DNA of 64,000 bases. Origin: Casp-actino8 sp001510455. Lineage in GTDB: Bacteria; Actinomycetota; Acidimicrobiia; Acidimicrobiales; Ilumatobacteraceae. Within the stretch, counting starts at the first letter, position 1, and the number at the start of each line of letters is the position of its first letter. The translations under genes were made by a program, and so were the position numbers. The notes below the pieces were generated by a model. The model was not told where the DNA came from and did no database searches. It saw nothing but the letters and a program-made list of their open reading frames with translations. Where the stretch lies: positions 33,591-97,590 of the forward strand of contig JAQCIK010000006.1 in assembly GCA_027592035.1 (NCBI GenBank), given 5' to 3'. Below are positions 43,272-51,769 of the stretch, piece after piece.

Positions 43272-44162
43272 CTAGGCACGGGGGTGGGTCGATGTGTACA
43301 CCGACCGTAGACGCTCCTTGCTCACGTGTGTGTATCTCTGAGTGGTGGCCACGTCACTGTGACCGAGCAGCTCCTGGACGATGCGCAGGTCGGCTCCTCC
43401 GTCGAGCAGGTGCGTCGCGAACGTGTGCCGAAGGGCATGAGGATGAGTGGGTGTCGGGCTCCGCTCGTCGACGATCCGCCGGACGTCGCGCACTCCCATT
43501 CGGCCGCCGCGTCCGTTGAGAAAGAGTGCCGGTCCGGACGTTTCGTGCGTGACGTCGACACGACTCTTCAACCACGCACGAATCGCGTCGATCGATGCTT
43601 TGGTCATGGGGACGCGACGCTCCTTGCCGCCTTTGCCCCACACCGTGACCACACCTCGTCTCGCGTCGATCCCGTCGATGTCGAGACCACAGAGTTCGCC
43701 GACGCGCAGACCGCTGCCGTAGAGCAGTTCGAGCACTGCGTCGTCACGTCGTCGTCGCCAGAGCGGGGTCGAGGAGGCGACGTCGTCGGGTTCGAGCATC
43801 TCGTGGAGCTCGGCACCGTCGAGAACTCGCGGCAATCGACCCTCTCCGGACGGCGCCTTCAATCCTCGCGACGGATCGACATCGACCAGACCGGTTCGAC
43901 GGGCCCATGCGAAATAGCGTCGCAGCGCCGATGCCTTGCGAGCGATCGACCGTTTGGCATAACCATCGGCTCCGAGACGGGCGAGGTGGCGGCGGAGATG
44001 GAGGCGATCGACCTCGATCGGCGATTCCACACCCTCCTCGGCCACGAAGTCGACGAAGTCGAGGACGTCACGTCGATAGGCCTCGACCGTGTTCTCGGAG
44101 GCTCGCGTCAACGACGCGACGAACGTGTCCACGTTCCAACCGCGTTCTCGTCGGGCGACCAC
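43272..44162 (-). CDS. xerC: Tyrosine recombinase XerC
   Basis: Site-specific recombinase resolving chromosome dimers at dif. 296 residues. An N-terminal SAM-like DNA-binding domain is followed by a catalytic domain with the complete set Arg153 (SGLRVGEL), Lys177 (GKGGKERRVP), His242-x-x-Arg245 (HALRHTF), His268 (LLGHSD) and Tyr277 (QRYTHV). The GTG start has TACTCT 6 nt upstream. It is upstream of whiG on the same strand, as in Streptomyces; this argues for the housekeeping XerC rather than a mobile-element integrase. Confidence 0.92.
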   Translation of the reverse strand: MVARRERGWNVDTFVASLTRASENTVEAYRRDVLDFVDFVAEEGVESPIEVDRLHLRRHLARLGADGYAKRSIARKASALRRYFAWARRTGLVDVDPSRGLKAPSGEGRLPRVLDGAELHEMLEPDDVASSTPLWRRRRDDAVLELLYGSGLRVGELCGLDIDGIDARRGVVTVWGKGGKERRVPMTKASIDAIRAWLKSRVDVTHETSGPALFLNGRGGRMGVRDVRRIVDERSPTPTHPHALRHTFATHLLDGGADLRIVQELLGHSDVATTQRYTHVSKERLRSVYTSTHPRA

Positions 44163-44168
44163 GAGGTC

Positions 44169-44174
44169 AGAGTA
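44169..44174 (-). promoter_or_regulatory. Leaderless-type -10 (TACTCT) of xerC
   Basis: Minus-strand TACTCT 6 nt before the xerC GTG. Confidence 0.45.
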
Positions 44175-44254
44175 CCGACATGTCGGATACCGATGGGTCC
44201 GCGCGCTCCCCTGCCTCGAAGGTCACGCCACGGGAATCTTCGTCGCCACCTCGT

Positions 44255-45415
44255 TCACGTCGACCAGATCTTCTCGAACCATCCACTGGTGTTTCGTAAC
44301 CAACCCCACGATTCGAGTCGACCGAGACTGAGGGCCACCTCACCGAGAGATCTCGGTGCGCACGCACCGACGACGTGATCGAGATCGAGCGGTGATGCAC
44401 CGAAGACGGAGAGGACCTCGGCGTCCACTCCACGAGGTGTCACGCGCAGATCACGTACACACCGACTCGAACCGATCGCTTCGAGTCCGAGCACGGCGAG
44501 GACGTCGTCGACCGACGTCGCGACGAGAGCACCATCACGCAACAGTCGATTGGTTCCGTCACTCGCTCGGGTCGTGGTGGCACCCGGAACCGCCATGACC
44601 GGAACGTCACGCTTCAGGGCTTCGTCGACGGTGATCATCGAACCGCCCGATGCCCGTGATTCGACCACCACGACCACCCGAGCCAGAGCGGCGATGATCC
44701 GATTCCGGAGCGGAAACCGAAAACGATCCGGCGCCGTTCCCGGCGGAGACTCTCCGACCACGAGCCCGGCATCGGCCACCGCCTTCCAGAGTCCTCCGTT
44801 CGCTCGCGGATAGATCACGTCGAGTCCCGACGCCACGACACCGATCGGCACTCCGTGACCATCGGATCCGATCTGCCGAGCGGCCAGCACTCCGCGATGA
44901 GCAGCTGCGTCGACACCGAGTGCCAATCCGGAGACCACGTCGACACCGGCCAGCGCCAGATCGCGTCCCAGTTCACTGGCGACCGTGCGCCCGTATTCGG
45001 TCGTGTGTCGCGTTCCGACGACCGCGACTCCGAGGCTCCCGATGCGGTGTAGATCTCCCCTGACGAACAAGACCGGTGGTGGGTCGAGATCGTGACGCAA
45101 TCGCTCCGGATACGACTCGTCGCCGATCAACACCACCCGAGTGTCGGCAAGACATTGCACCAGTCGCTCATCGGTTCGATCGACGAGATCACGTTCGAGT
45201 TCGGCTCTCCACGTCGACGCGAAGTCCGAGAACCGCCCGACGACTCGTCCGGCCAGGATCGCCGTCACGAGGTCGACCGGCCGATCGTGTCGAATCAACG
45301 AGAGGAGTCGTCGGGAACCGAGTGCCGACAGACCGAGAAGACGTACAGCGGCCAGATGGTCGGGCGAGTGTTCGTGGCTCGTCGAGTCGATGTCGACGTG
45401 GATGTCGGCGCTCAT
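44255..45415 (-). CDS. dprA: DNA-processing protein DprA
   Basis: Loads RecA on incoming single-stranded DNA during transformation. 386 residues. The Rossmann-type core is clear: PPVLFVRGDL, VAVVGTRHTTEYGR, SGLALGVDAAAHRG, GVVASGLDVIYPRAN, LRNRIIAALARVVVVVESRASGGS and AVPGATTTRASDGTNRLLRDGA. A winged-helix-like C-terminal domain follows. The start overlaps the comM stop (ATGA). dprA and comM together support competence or at least ssDNA handling; no pilus genes are in view. Confidence 0.93.
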   Translation of the reverse strand: MSADIHVDIDSTSHEHSPDHLAAVRLLGLSALGSRRLLSLIRHDRPVDLVTAILAGRVVGRFSDFASTWRAELERDLVDRTDERLVQCLADTRVVLIGDESYPERLRHDLDPPPVLFVRGDLHRIGSLGVAVVGTRHTTEYGRTVASELGRDLALAGVDVVSGLALGVDAAAHRGVLAARQIGSDGHGVPIGVVASGLDVIYPRANGGLWKAVADAGLVVGESPPGTAPDRFRFPLRNRIIAALARVVVVVESRASGGSMITVDEALKRDVPVMAVPGATTTRASDGTNRLLRDGALVATSVDDVLAVLGLEAIGSSRCVRDLRVTPRGVDAEVLSVFGASPLDLDHVVGACAPRSLGEVALSLGRLESWGWLRNTSGWFEKIWST

Positions 45416-46935
45416 CGGTGTCGCTGCGGGGCGATGCGAGCACGAAGCGCAAGGGCGGCCGCCACGTGCTCGTCTCCGATCGTCCCGTGCACGCCGTCAC
45501 GATCGGCCAGCGTTCGAGCCACGCGTCGGATCCGATGCAGACCACGTCCCGTGAGACGTCCGGTCTCGAGTTCGCGCCGCAGGAGTGCCGTCGCTTCGGA
45601 TGTGACCGGCGCGTGACGATCGAGATCGGCACCGTCCAGTCGTCCGTTCAACACACCCTGACGTTCGAGGGCCACGTCGCGAACGGCCCGTACCCGATCG
45701 TTCACCACCGCCGTGCACTCACCACTCTCGCCACCGAGGAGATCGTCGGCGCCGGGACGATGAGTCACCACCCGAACGTCGAAGCGATCGAGAAGCGGCC
45801 CCGAGAACCGTCGCCGGTACTTCGCCAATGCGGTCTCGTCGCATTCGCACGAACCCGGGGGACCACCACCGCACGGACAGGGATTGGTAGCTCCCACCAA
45901 GGTGAAGCGAGCCGGCAACGTGGCCGTCGAATGAGCGCGACTCAACCGAACCACACCCTCTTCCAAGGGTTGCCGCAAGGCATCGAGTGCTGACGGCGCG
46001 AATTCACCGAGCTCGTCGAGGAACAGCACACCGCCGTGCGCCAAGCTGACTTCACCCGGTCGAAGCGCTGCACTACCCCCTCCCACCATCGCCACGAGGC
46101 TCATCGAATGGTGAGGCATGCGGATGGGTGGAACCGTCACCAGTCCGGTGCTCGGCAGTGGTTCACCCGCCGCCGACCGGATCATGGTCGCATCGAGTGA
46201 GTCGTCAGCGTCGAGGCGCGGCAGAAGTCCGGGTAGTCGTTGCGCCAACATCGTCTTGCCCGATCCAGGGGGACCGACCAGGAGTAGGTGATGTCCACCG
46301 GCGGCGGCCAGTTCGAGCCCGAGACGCGCCGCTGCCTGTCCGCGAACATCGGCCAGATCGGGCACCTCGTCGCCGGAAGTTTCGTGACGCGGATCGGGAG
46401 GTTCGGGCCAGGCCACGCTTCCACTCAGATGCATGACCAAACTTCGTAGATCGTGCGCGACCCGGACGTGACGCGGCTCGACGAGGCGGCATTCGTGGTA
46501 GTTGTCCTCGGCCACGACCATCACGTGATCGCGGCGACTCATCGTCATCGGCGACACCCCGGCCACTGACCGGAGGCGTCCATCGAGTGACAACTCGGCG
46601 ATGAAGGCATGTGTCTGCAGTTCGCACGAGATGTCGGTGTCGATCTGGTCGTCGGCCACGAGGATCGCCAGGGCGATCGCCACGTCGAGTCCGCTTCCCA
46701 CCTTGCGCGAGGTCGACGGCGCGAGATTGATGGTCACACGTCGATTGGGCCAGGAGAACCCCGACGACAAAAGGGCTGAACGCACACGATCACGAGCCTC
46801 TCGACACACGTCATCGGGCCGCCCGAGGATGGTGAATCCGGGCAGACCCGTGGCCACATGGCACTCGACGACGACCGGCGCTCCATGAGTTCCGATCACA
46901 CTGGCAGTTCGAACGTTGGCAAGCACGGAACCCAT
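45412..46935 (-). CDS. comM: Mg-chelatase-like AAA+ helicase ComM/YifB
   Basis: 507 residues. The N-terminal Lon-like domain (VVVECHVATGLPGFTILGRPDDVCREARDRVRSAL) precedes an AAA+ module with Walker A VGPPGSGKT, Walker B LFLDELGEF and the CPCGGGPPGSCEC zinc-type insertion, then the C-terminal lid. ComM is a hexameric branch-migration helicase for transformation. The ATG at 46935 (GSVLANVRTASVIG) was preferred to the frame extension to 47025. It is coupled to dprA. Confidence 0.92.
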   Translation of the reverse strand: MGSVLANVRTASVIGTHGAPVVVECHVATGLPGFTILGRPDDVCREARDRVRSALLSSGFSWPNRRVTINLAPSTSRKVGSGLDVAIALAILVADDQIDTDISCELQTHAFIAELSLDGRLRSVAGVSPMTMSRRDHVMVVAEDNYHECRLVEPRHVRVAHDLRSLVMHLSGSVAWPEPPDPRHETSGDEVPDLADVRGQAAARLGLELAAAGGHHLLLVGPPGSGKTMLAQRLPGLLPRLDADDSLDATMIRSAAGEPLPSTGLVTVPPIRMPHHSMSLVAMVGGGSAALRPGEVSLAHGGVLFLDELGEFAPSALDALRQPLEEGVVRLSRAHSTATLPARFTLVGATNPCPCGGGPPGSCECDETALAKYRRRFSGPLLDRFDVRVVTHRPGADDLLGGESGECTAVVNDRVRAVRDVALERQGVLNGRLDGADLDRHAPVTSEATALLRRELETGRLTGRGLHRIRRVARTLADRDGVHGTIGDEHVAAALALRARIAPQRHR

Positions 46936-46989
46936 GTGGGAGCTCGGGATGACGCCACGGCGTGACGTCGAGGTGCGAAACTCCCAACC

Positions 46990-47547
46990 GTGACGCAGGT
47001 ATCGACACACTCGGATCGCCACCATCGCGGCGTCCTCCGATCTCGATTTGTGCTGTCGAAACGTCTTGATGCCGCAGCCGTCGTCGCACTCGTCGTCGTC
47101 CTCGCCGTCGCACTCGGAGGATGTTCCGATCCCGATCGCAGCGCGTCACGATTCTGTGGCGAACTGGCCGTCGACCTACCCCTGCTCGGCGGACCGTTCA
47201 CCGACGGCGGTGACGTCGACGATCTGGTCGGTCGCTACGAGCGACTCGACCGCATCACACCGCTCGCCATCGACGAGGAGTGGCACGCTCTGACCGAGCT
47301 GGTGCGACTGGCGTCCGAGGTCGACGTCGACGATCCCGACTCCCGCCAGCGACTCGCCGACACCGCCTACAAGGCCGAGCGAGCGGCGAGAGACGTGGCG
47401 ATCTGGATCGAGACCACCTGCGGTCTGGCCATGCCCGATGTGGTGGGTGTGGAAGGAAGCGTTCCGGTGAGCATTCCGACACCTGTGACTGAACCTGTCA
47501 CTGGGCCCAGCACTGGGCCCAGCACTGGGCCGGTCACGACCCCGTGA
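46990..47547 (+). CDS. Small lipoprotein with a Thr/Pro/Gly-rich tail
   Basis: 185 residues from a GTG start. A long hydrophobic segment (AAAVVALVVVLAVALGGC) ends in a good lipobox (LGGC, Cys at about residue 45). The mature part is acidic and helical with two Cys (RFCGEL and TTCGLA) that may pair. The end is a TGPSTGPSTGPV repeat encoded by a 12-bp DNA repeat. The N-terminal cytoplasmic stretch of about 25 residues is long for a signal peptide, so a later start is possible. No known domain. Its stop abuts that of clpP. Confidence 0.65.
   Translation: MTQVSTHSDRHHRGVLRSRFVLSKRLDAAAVVALVVVLAVALGGCSDPDRSASRFCGELAVDLPLLGGPFTDGGDVDDLVGRYERLDRITPLAIDEEWHALTELVRLASEVDVDDPDSRQRLADTAYKAERAARDVAIWIETTCGLAMPDVVGVEGSVPVSIPTPVTEPVTGPSTGPSTGPVTTP
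47500..47530 (+). repeat. 12-bp tandem repeat at the lipoprotein 3' end
   Basis: ACTGGGCCCAGC at 47500-47511 and 47512-47523 plus a partial third copy, encoding the TGPS repeats. Confidence 0.8.
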
Positions 47548-48159
47548 TCAGACGATCTCGCCGCGCTTCAAGATGACCTTGTCGACCAGACCGTAGGCCT
47601 TGGCCTCTTCGGCCGTGAACCAGCGATCGCGTTCGGCATCGGCCTGAATCTTCTCGAGAGGCTGACCGGAGTGCAGAGCCGTGAGTTCGGCCATACGACG
47701 CTTGGTGTAGGTGATCTGCTCGACTTGGATCGCGATGTCGGCGGCCTGGCCGCGCAGACCGGCGAGTGGCTGATGCATCATGATGCGCGCGTTCGGCAGC
47801 GTGTAGCGCTTGCCAGCTGCGCCTGCTGTGAGAAGGAATTGACCCATCGATGCCGCGAGACCCATGCACACCGTGGCCACGTCGCAGCTGACGAATTGCA
47901 TGGTGTCGTAGATGGCCATTCCGGCCGTGACCGACCCACCCGGACTGTTGATGTAGAGCCAGATGTCGGCGTCGGCGTCTTCACCTTCGAGATACAGGAG
48001 CTGTGCACAGATCTGATTGGCGATGTCGTCGTTGACGTCGGTACCGAGCATGACGACTCGATTCTTCAAGAGGCGAGTGAAGATGTCGGGACGGCCACCA
48101 CCTTCTCCGGACTCGAGGGCGTGGATTCCGGACGGGGCGGCTGGCTGCGACGAAGTCAT
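47548..48159 (-). CDS. clpP: ATP-dependent Clp protease proteolytic subunit
   Basis: Serine protease subunit forming the 14-mer chamber with ClpX/ClpC. 203 residues. The catalytic triad is Ser104 (GLAASMGQ), His129 (MMHQP) and Asp178 (ERDRWF). The ATG at 48159 has TAGCCT 7 nt upstream; the frame to 48396 has no family similarity. There is no second clpP copy or clpX in view. Confidence 0.95.
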   Translation of the reverse strand: MTSSQPAAPSGIHALESGEGGGRPDIFTRLLKNRVVMLGTDVNDDIANQICAQLLYLEGEDADADIWLYINSPGGSVTAGMAIYDTMQFVSCDVATVCMGLAASMGQFLLTAGAAGKRYTLPNARIMMHQPLAGLRGQAADIAIQVEQITYTKRRMAELTALHSGQPLEKIQADAERDRWFTAEEAKAYGLVDKVILKRGEIV

Positions 48160-48166
48160 GACGCCG

Positions 48167-48172
48167 AGGCTA
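48167..48172 (-). promoter_or_regulatory. Leaderless-type -10 (TAGCCT) of clpP
   Basis: Minus-strand TAGCCT 7 nt before the clpP ATG. Confidence 0.45.
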
Positions 48173-48210
48173 TCTCTCGATGTGCGGGCTCGGTGAGGCA
48201 GAATGACCGG

Positions 48211-48726
48211 GTGAGCACTCCGACCCCGTTCGTTCCCAGCACCGACGAGCTGCTCGCCAACAATCGCGACTACGCCGCGTCCTTCTCCGATCACGACCTG
48301 GCACTGGCTCCTCGACGTCATCTGGCCGTGGTCGCCTGCATGGACAGTCGCATGGACATCTTCGAAATGCTCGGCCTTCACCACGGTGACGCGCATGTCA
48401 TCCGTAATGCTGGCGGAGTCGTGACCGACGACGTCGTCCGTTCGCTCGTGCTCTCACAGCGACTTCTCGGAACCCGAGAAATCCTGCTCGTCCATCACAC
48501 CGACTGTGGGCTCCAGAAGGTGACCGAAGACGACTTCAAACGCGAACTCGAGGCCGAGTGCGGTATCAAGCCATGGTGGGCCCTCGAATCGTTCCGTGAT
48601 CCGTACGAGGACGTGCGTCAGAGCATCGGTCGCCTCATGCTGAGTCCGTTCATTTCACACAAGGATCACATTCGAGGCTTCGTCTACCACGTGAACGACG
48701 GAACCCTCCACGAGGTCAGCGTCTGA
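48211..48726 (+). CDS. Beta-class carbonic anhydrase (Rv1284/CanA-like)
   Basis: 171 residues. The zinc ligands are Cys43 and Asp45 (VVACMDSRMD), with His96 and Cys99 (VHHTDCG) completing the site; the VIRNAGGVVTDDVVRSLVLSQRLLGT segment is characteristic of the short mycobacterial-type beta anhydrases. It hydrates carbon dioxide. The GTG at 48211 begins the recognisable protein; upstream sequence in frame is antisense to clpP. The stop overlaps the 3' end of the convergent gene by 11 bp. Confidence 0.9.
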   Translation: MSTPTPFVPSTDELLANNRDYAASFSDHDLALAPRRHLAVVACMDSRMDIFEMLGLHHGDAHVIRNAGGVVTDDVVRSLVLSQRLLGTREILLVHHTDCGLQKVTEDDFKRELEAECGIKPWWALESFRDPYEDVRQSIGRLMLSPFISHKDHIRGFVYHVNDGTLHEVSV

Positions 48727-50002
48727 GTATTCCGGAAGCGACGACGAGAACGTCGCCTCCCGACAGCGCACCACTTTCGATCTCGGCGACGAGTCCGGCC
48801 ACTCCTGCAGTTCCCGTCGGACTGGCATCGGTACCGGCAATCGTCGGCACGAGTTCGGCGGCCCGCTTCACTTGATCTTCGGTTGCCACCACCACTCGAC
48901 CTTCGGTGCGATCGATCTCGCCCAGATCGACGATCCAGTCGTACGTCTCGTCGTCGAGGATGCCATCGGCCACCGATACCGGCTCCGATTCCCACGGCCA
49001 CATGTAGTGAGTCCACTCGGCGCCCATGGATGCGACATCGGCGGCACTCTCACATCGTTTCGTCCACGCTCGGTGAAGGGGCGCGCACCCCTCGGTCTGA
49101 ACGGCGACCAACGGAGCCTGGACGCCACCTTCACCCAGTCCACGTGACAACGATGCAGCGAACGCTCCCCCACCGACCTGAACGAACACGGCGTCGAGTC
49201 GGTCGACCCCGTCTCTCGAGAGTTGCTCGGCGATCTCCCAGCCGATCGTGCGACCACCATCGAGACACAACGAATTCTCCGGACCTTGCACACTGAACGG
49301 GATCGCCCCGTCCGCCACCGCTTCCCGGAAACGATGCACGGTCGGATCTCCGGGTGGATCCTCGGGACGTCGCGGACAACGGTGGACGCGGGCTCCGAGC
49401 CGATCGAGAGTCTCGACGACGAGCCCCCCGGCCCATTCGGGGATGAACACGTCGATCGGCCACTCGGCCGCGGCAGCGAGAGTCGATGCCGCAATGGCGG
49501 CGTTGCCACATGACGAAATGGCAAGAGGTGGACGAGAAGCGGTTCCGACCCACGGTGCGCTACCCGTCCGCTCGGCGACGACGAGATGAAGCAAGATTCC
49601 GAACAAGTGACGGGCTTTGTGGCTTCCGGCGACGTTGTTCGTCTCGTCCTTGACCCGTACACGACCCTCGAAGCCGAGCGCCCCGGCGAGTTCGGTGGAG
49701 ATCACGAGAGGAGTCGTCCGAAATCCGGTTCCGGCCACTCTCGCGACTCGTGCGTCGAGTTCATGAACCACCTCGATCATCCGATCGATACTGAGATCGT
49801 GACTCCTCGCGAATTCAGCGACTGCGAGCCGGTCGAGGTAGCGAACGAACGGGTTGGGGTCGTCCCGCACCGTTTCGCGACCCGGGGTGGATGTTTCGAT
49901 CACGAGCACGTGATGTCGATCACCGGACTCGTACGGGCACCGCCATGGCAACGGGGTGTCGATCGCAACCACGTGATGACAGGTTGCACATCGGAGATGC
50001 AC
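48716..50002 (-). CDS. Threonine synthase-like fold-type II PLP enzyme with N-terminal zinc knuckle
   Basis: 428 residues. The N-terminus LRCATCHHV ... WRCP (Cys5, Cys8, Cys22) looks like the zinc knuckle of archaeal/actinobacterial threonine synthases. The PLP-binding Lys is in NVAGSHKARH, the Asn loop in SSCGNAAIA and a glycine-rich phosphate loop in QVGGGAFAASLS. The sequence NNVAGSHKARH differs from the NPTGSFKDR of true threonine synthases, so a different amino-acid lyase or synthase is likely. It starts (GTG) 3 nt after the partner PLP gene and is certainly co-translated. Substrate unknown. Confidence 0.75.
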   Translation of the reverse strand: MHLRCATCHHVVAIDTPLPWRCPYESGDRHHVLVIETSTPGRETVRDDPNPFVRYLDRLAVAEFARSHDLSIDRMIEVVHELDARVARVAGTGFRTTPLVISTELAGALGFEGRVRVKDETNNVAGSHKARHLFGILLHLVVAERTGSAPWVGTASRPPLAISSCGNAAIAASTLAAAAEWPIDVFIPEWAGGLVVETLDRLGARVHRCPRRPEDPPGDPTVHRFREAVADGAIPFSVQGPENSLCLDGGRTIGWEIAEQLSRDGVDRLDAVFVQVGGGAFAASLSRGLGEGGVQAPLVAVQTEGCAPLHRAWTKRCESAADVASMGAEWTHYMWPWESEPVSVADGILDDETYDWIVDLGEIDRTEGRVVVATEDQVKRAAELVPTIAGTDASPTGTAGVAGLVAEIESGALSGGDVLVVASGILRR

Positions 50003-50005
50003 GTC

Positions 50006-51556
50006 TCAACCAGCCGCGACGCTAGCGTTGAACTCCTCGATCATCTCGTCCCACACCGGAACGTACCGCTGAAGATCGGTCCAGAATCCGAGGTCCCGGC
50101 GAGCTTCGAAGAGCTCGAACGGCGTGCCCTGCTGCTCGACCCAGGTGTAGTAGCCGAGATTGAAGATCCGGTTGCGGTCGCGGGTCGTGCAGTCGATCAT
50201 GTCTTCGGTTGTCACGTGGCCCAGATGGCGACCGAACACCTCGGCGGCATCGGGGGTCGTCATCTCGCCGGCGAAGCGATTGGCGAGAGTGGTCCGCCGA
50301 GAACTCGGGTACAACGCACCGCCATCGGTCGCAACGGTGATGATGGCCTGATCAGGGTCGAGATCGAGCAATTTGGCCGTCTTGATCGCCGCCAGAGTGT
50401 TGGCGATGGCGGAGAATCCGAAATGGGTCAGTGCGTCCACGAGTTCGGGGCCCACACCCTTGGTGTCGACGAGATATTTCTGTCCGGCCGGGGTATTGAA
50501 CAACACGTCGAGTTCGTCAGTGGAGTGATCGCTGATCGCGCAGACCACATCGGTGTTCATCACGTTGTGAATGAGAGGAATGTGCTTGTCGCCGATTCCC
50601 TGAATGTTGTGTTCGCCGAATCCGTTCTCGAGCATCGTGGGGCACTCGAGGGCCTCGACGGCCACGATCCGAGCGCCGTAATCGTGCTTCAGACGGTCGC
50701 CGGCTGCGATCGTTCCGGCCGAACCGGTCGCCGACGTGAAAGCGGCGAGTGAAATGTCACGACCCTGCTTCTTCATCGACTCGCGCACTGTCTCGAACAC
50801 GTGACCGAGCGCTCGACCCGTGACGTTGTAATGACCGAGGTGATTACCGAACTCACAGAACTGGTTGAACACGAAGTTGCCCGGATCGAGGGACAACTCG
50901 TTGCAGGCGTCGTAGATCTCCTTCACGTTGCTCTCGGTGCCGACCGTCTTGATGACGTCCTCGGCCGGGTTGGCGCACCAACGATCGAGCCAGTCGAAAC
51001 GCTCCTGACTCATGCCGGCCGGAAGAATCGCCACACCGCGACAGCCCATGATGCGACTAATCGCTACTCCACCACGCGCATAGTTTCCGGTGGACGGCCA
51101 GATGGCTCGGTGCTTGGTGGGATCGAACTGTCCGGTCACCACCCGTGGCGCCAGGCACGAGTACGCCGCCAACACCTTGTGGGCCGTGATCATCGGGAAT
51201 CGATCACCGAACACGACGATGATCGGATTGTCGACACCGGTGATCGCCTTCGGCAGAACGACGTGATCGGGTACGGCCACGCGGCTTCCGTTCAGGTCGT
51301 TGTACCAGTGGACCCGCCACAGGTTGCGAGCATCGGGCCCTTGATGATCGGCATCGCCCACGAGCGCCGGATCGATCGTCGAGGGATCGGCCAACTGGGC
51401 GAAGGTCGGGAGCACGATTCCCTGTTCGCGGAAGCGGGCCACGCTGTTGGCCAAGGCGGTGTCATCGACGACCCGGTCGGCCAGACCGAACTGGTTCTCG
51501 AGCGCATCGGTGATGACGCTGCTGGTCGTCGAGGCCGTGTCAGGAGCAAGAGTCAC
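50006..51556 (-). CDS. Cysteine synthase-like fold-type II PLP enzyme
   Basis: 516 residues, long for the family (about 300-460). The PLP Lys is probably in MITAHKVLAAY, the Asn loop in WPSTGNYARGG, and a SATGSAGTIAAGDRLK stretch resembles the glycine-rich cofactor loop. N-terminal (about 80) and C-terminal (about 80) extensions flank the core; the C-terminal part (ELFEARRDLGFWTDLQRYVPVWDEM) is distinctive. It is the first gene of a two-gene operon with the threonine synthase-like protein. The GTG start lies inside a 9-bp inverted repeat. Reaction not assignable; a lyase or beta-replacement enzyme is most likely. Confidence 0.7.
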   Translation of the reverse strand: MTLAPDTASTTSSVITDALENQFGLADRVVDDTALANSVARFREQGIVLPTFAQLADPSTIDPALVGDADHQGPDARNLWRVHWYNDLNGSRVAVPDHVVLPKAITGVDNPIIVVFGDRFPMITAHKVLAAYSCLAPRVVTGQFDPTKHRAIWPSTGNYARGGVAISRIMGCRGVAILPAGMSQERFDWLDRWCANPAEDVIKTVGTESNVKEIYDACNELSLDPGNFVFNQFCEFGNHLGHYNVTGRALGHVFETVRESMKKQGRDISLAAFTSATGSAGTIAAGDRLKHDYGARIVAVEALECPTMLENGFGEHNIQGIGDKHIPLIHNVMNTDVVCAISDHSTDELDVLFNTPAGQKYLVDTKGVGPELVDALTHFGFSAIANTLAAIKTAKLLDLDPDQAIITVATDGGALYPSSRRTTLANRFAGEMTTPDAAEVFGRHLGHVTTEDMIDCTTRDRNRIFNLGYYTWVEQQGTPFELFEARRDLGFWTDLQRYVPVWDEMIEEFNASVAAG

Positions 51557-51575
51557 TTTGACAGTTTGTCAAAGT
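51555..51575. promoter_or_regulatory. Operator-like palindrome at the start of the PLP operon
   Basis: ACTTTGACA-GTT-TGTCAAAGT: perfect 9-bp arms with a 3-bp centre, overlapping the GTG start. The TTGACA/TGTCAA halves resemble TetR-type operators. A repressor bound here would block transcription or initiation. Confidence 0.6.
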
Positions 51576-51669
51576 TTCCTGCTCAAGGCACACATGACCG
51601 ACTCGAACACCGGTGATTCCCCTCTAACATCGGCATGAAAACCGTCACCGGGTGAACTTCACCCTCCTT

Positions 51670-51751
51670 GCGGGCGTGGCGAAACTGGCAGACGCGCAGG
51701 ATTTAGGTTCCTGTCCCGAAAGGGGTGTGGGTTCAAGTCCCTCCGCCCGCA
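51670..51751 (+). tRNA. tRNA-Leu (anticodon TAG)
   Basis: 82-nt class II tRNA. The acceptor stem GCGGGCG (51670-51676) pairs with CGCCCGC (51744-51750), discriminator A. The anticodon stem CAGGA/TCCTG surrounds the loop with TAG at 51704-51706. The variable arm (TCCCGAAAGGGG region) is long, as expected for Leu, and the T-loop GTTCAAGTC is standard. CCA is not encoded. A TAACAT hexamer at 51625-51630 may be its -10. Reads CUA/CUN codons. Confidence 0.95.
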
Positions 51752-51769
51752 CGAGAAAATGTCAACCCA

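Noticed and set aside
43272..44162. Tyrosine recombinase as evidence of a prophage or integrative element
   Set aside because: It lies in the conserved dprA-xerC-whiG order and looks like housekeeping XerC; no phage genes are nearby.
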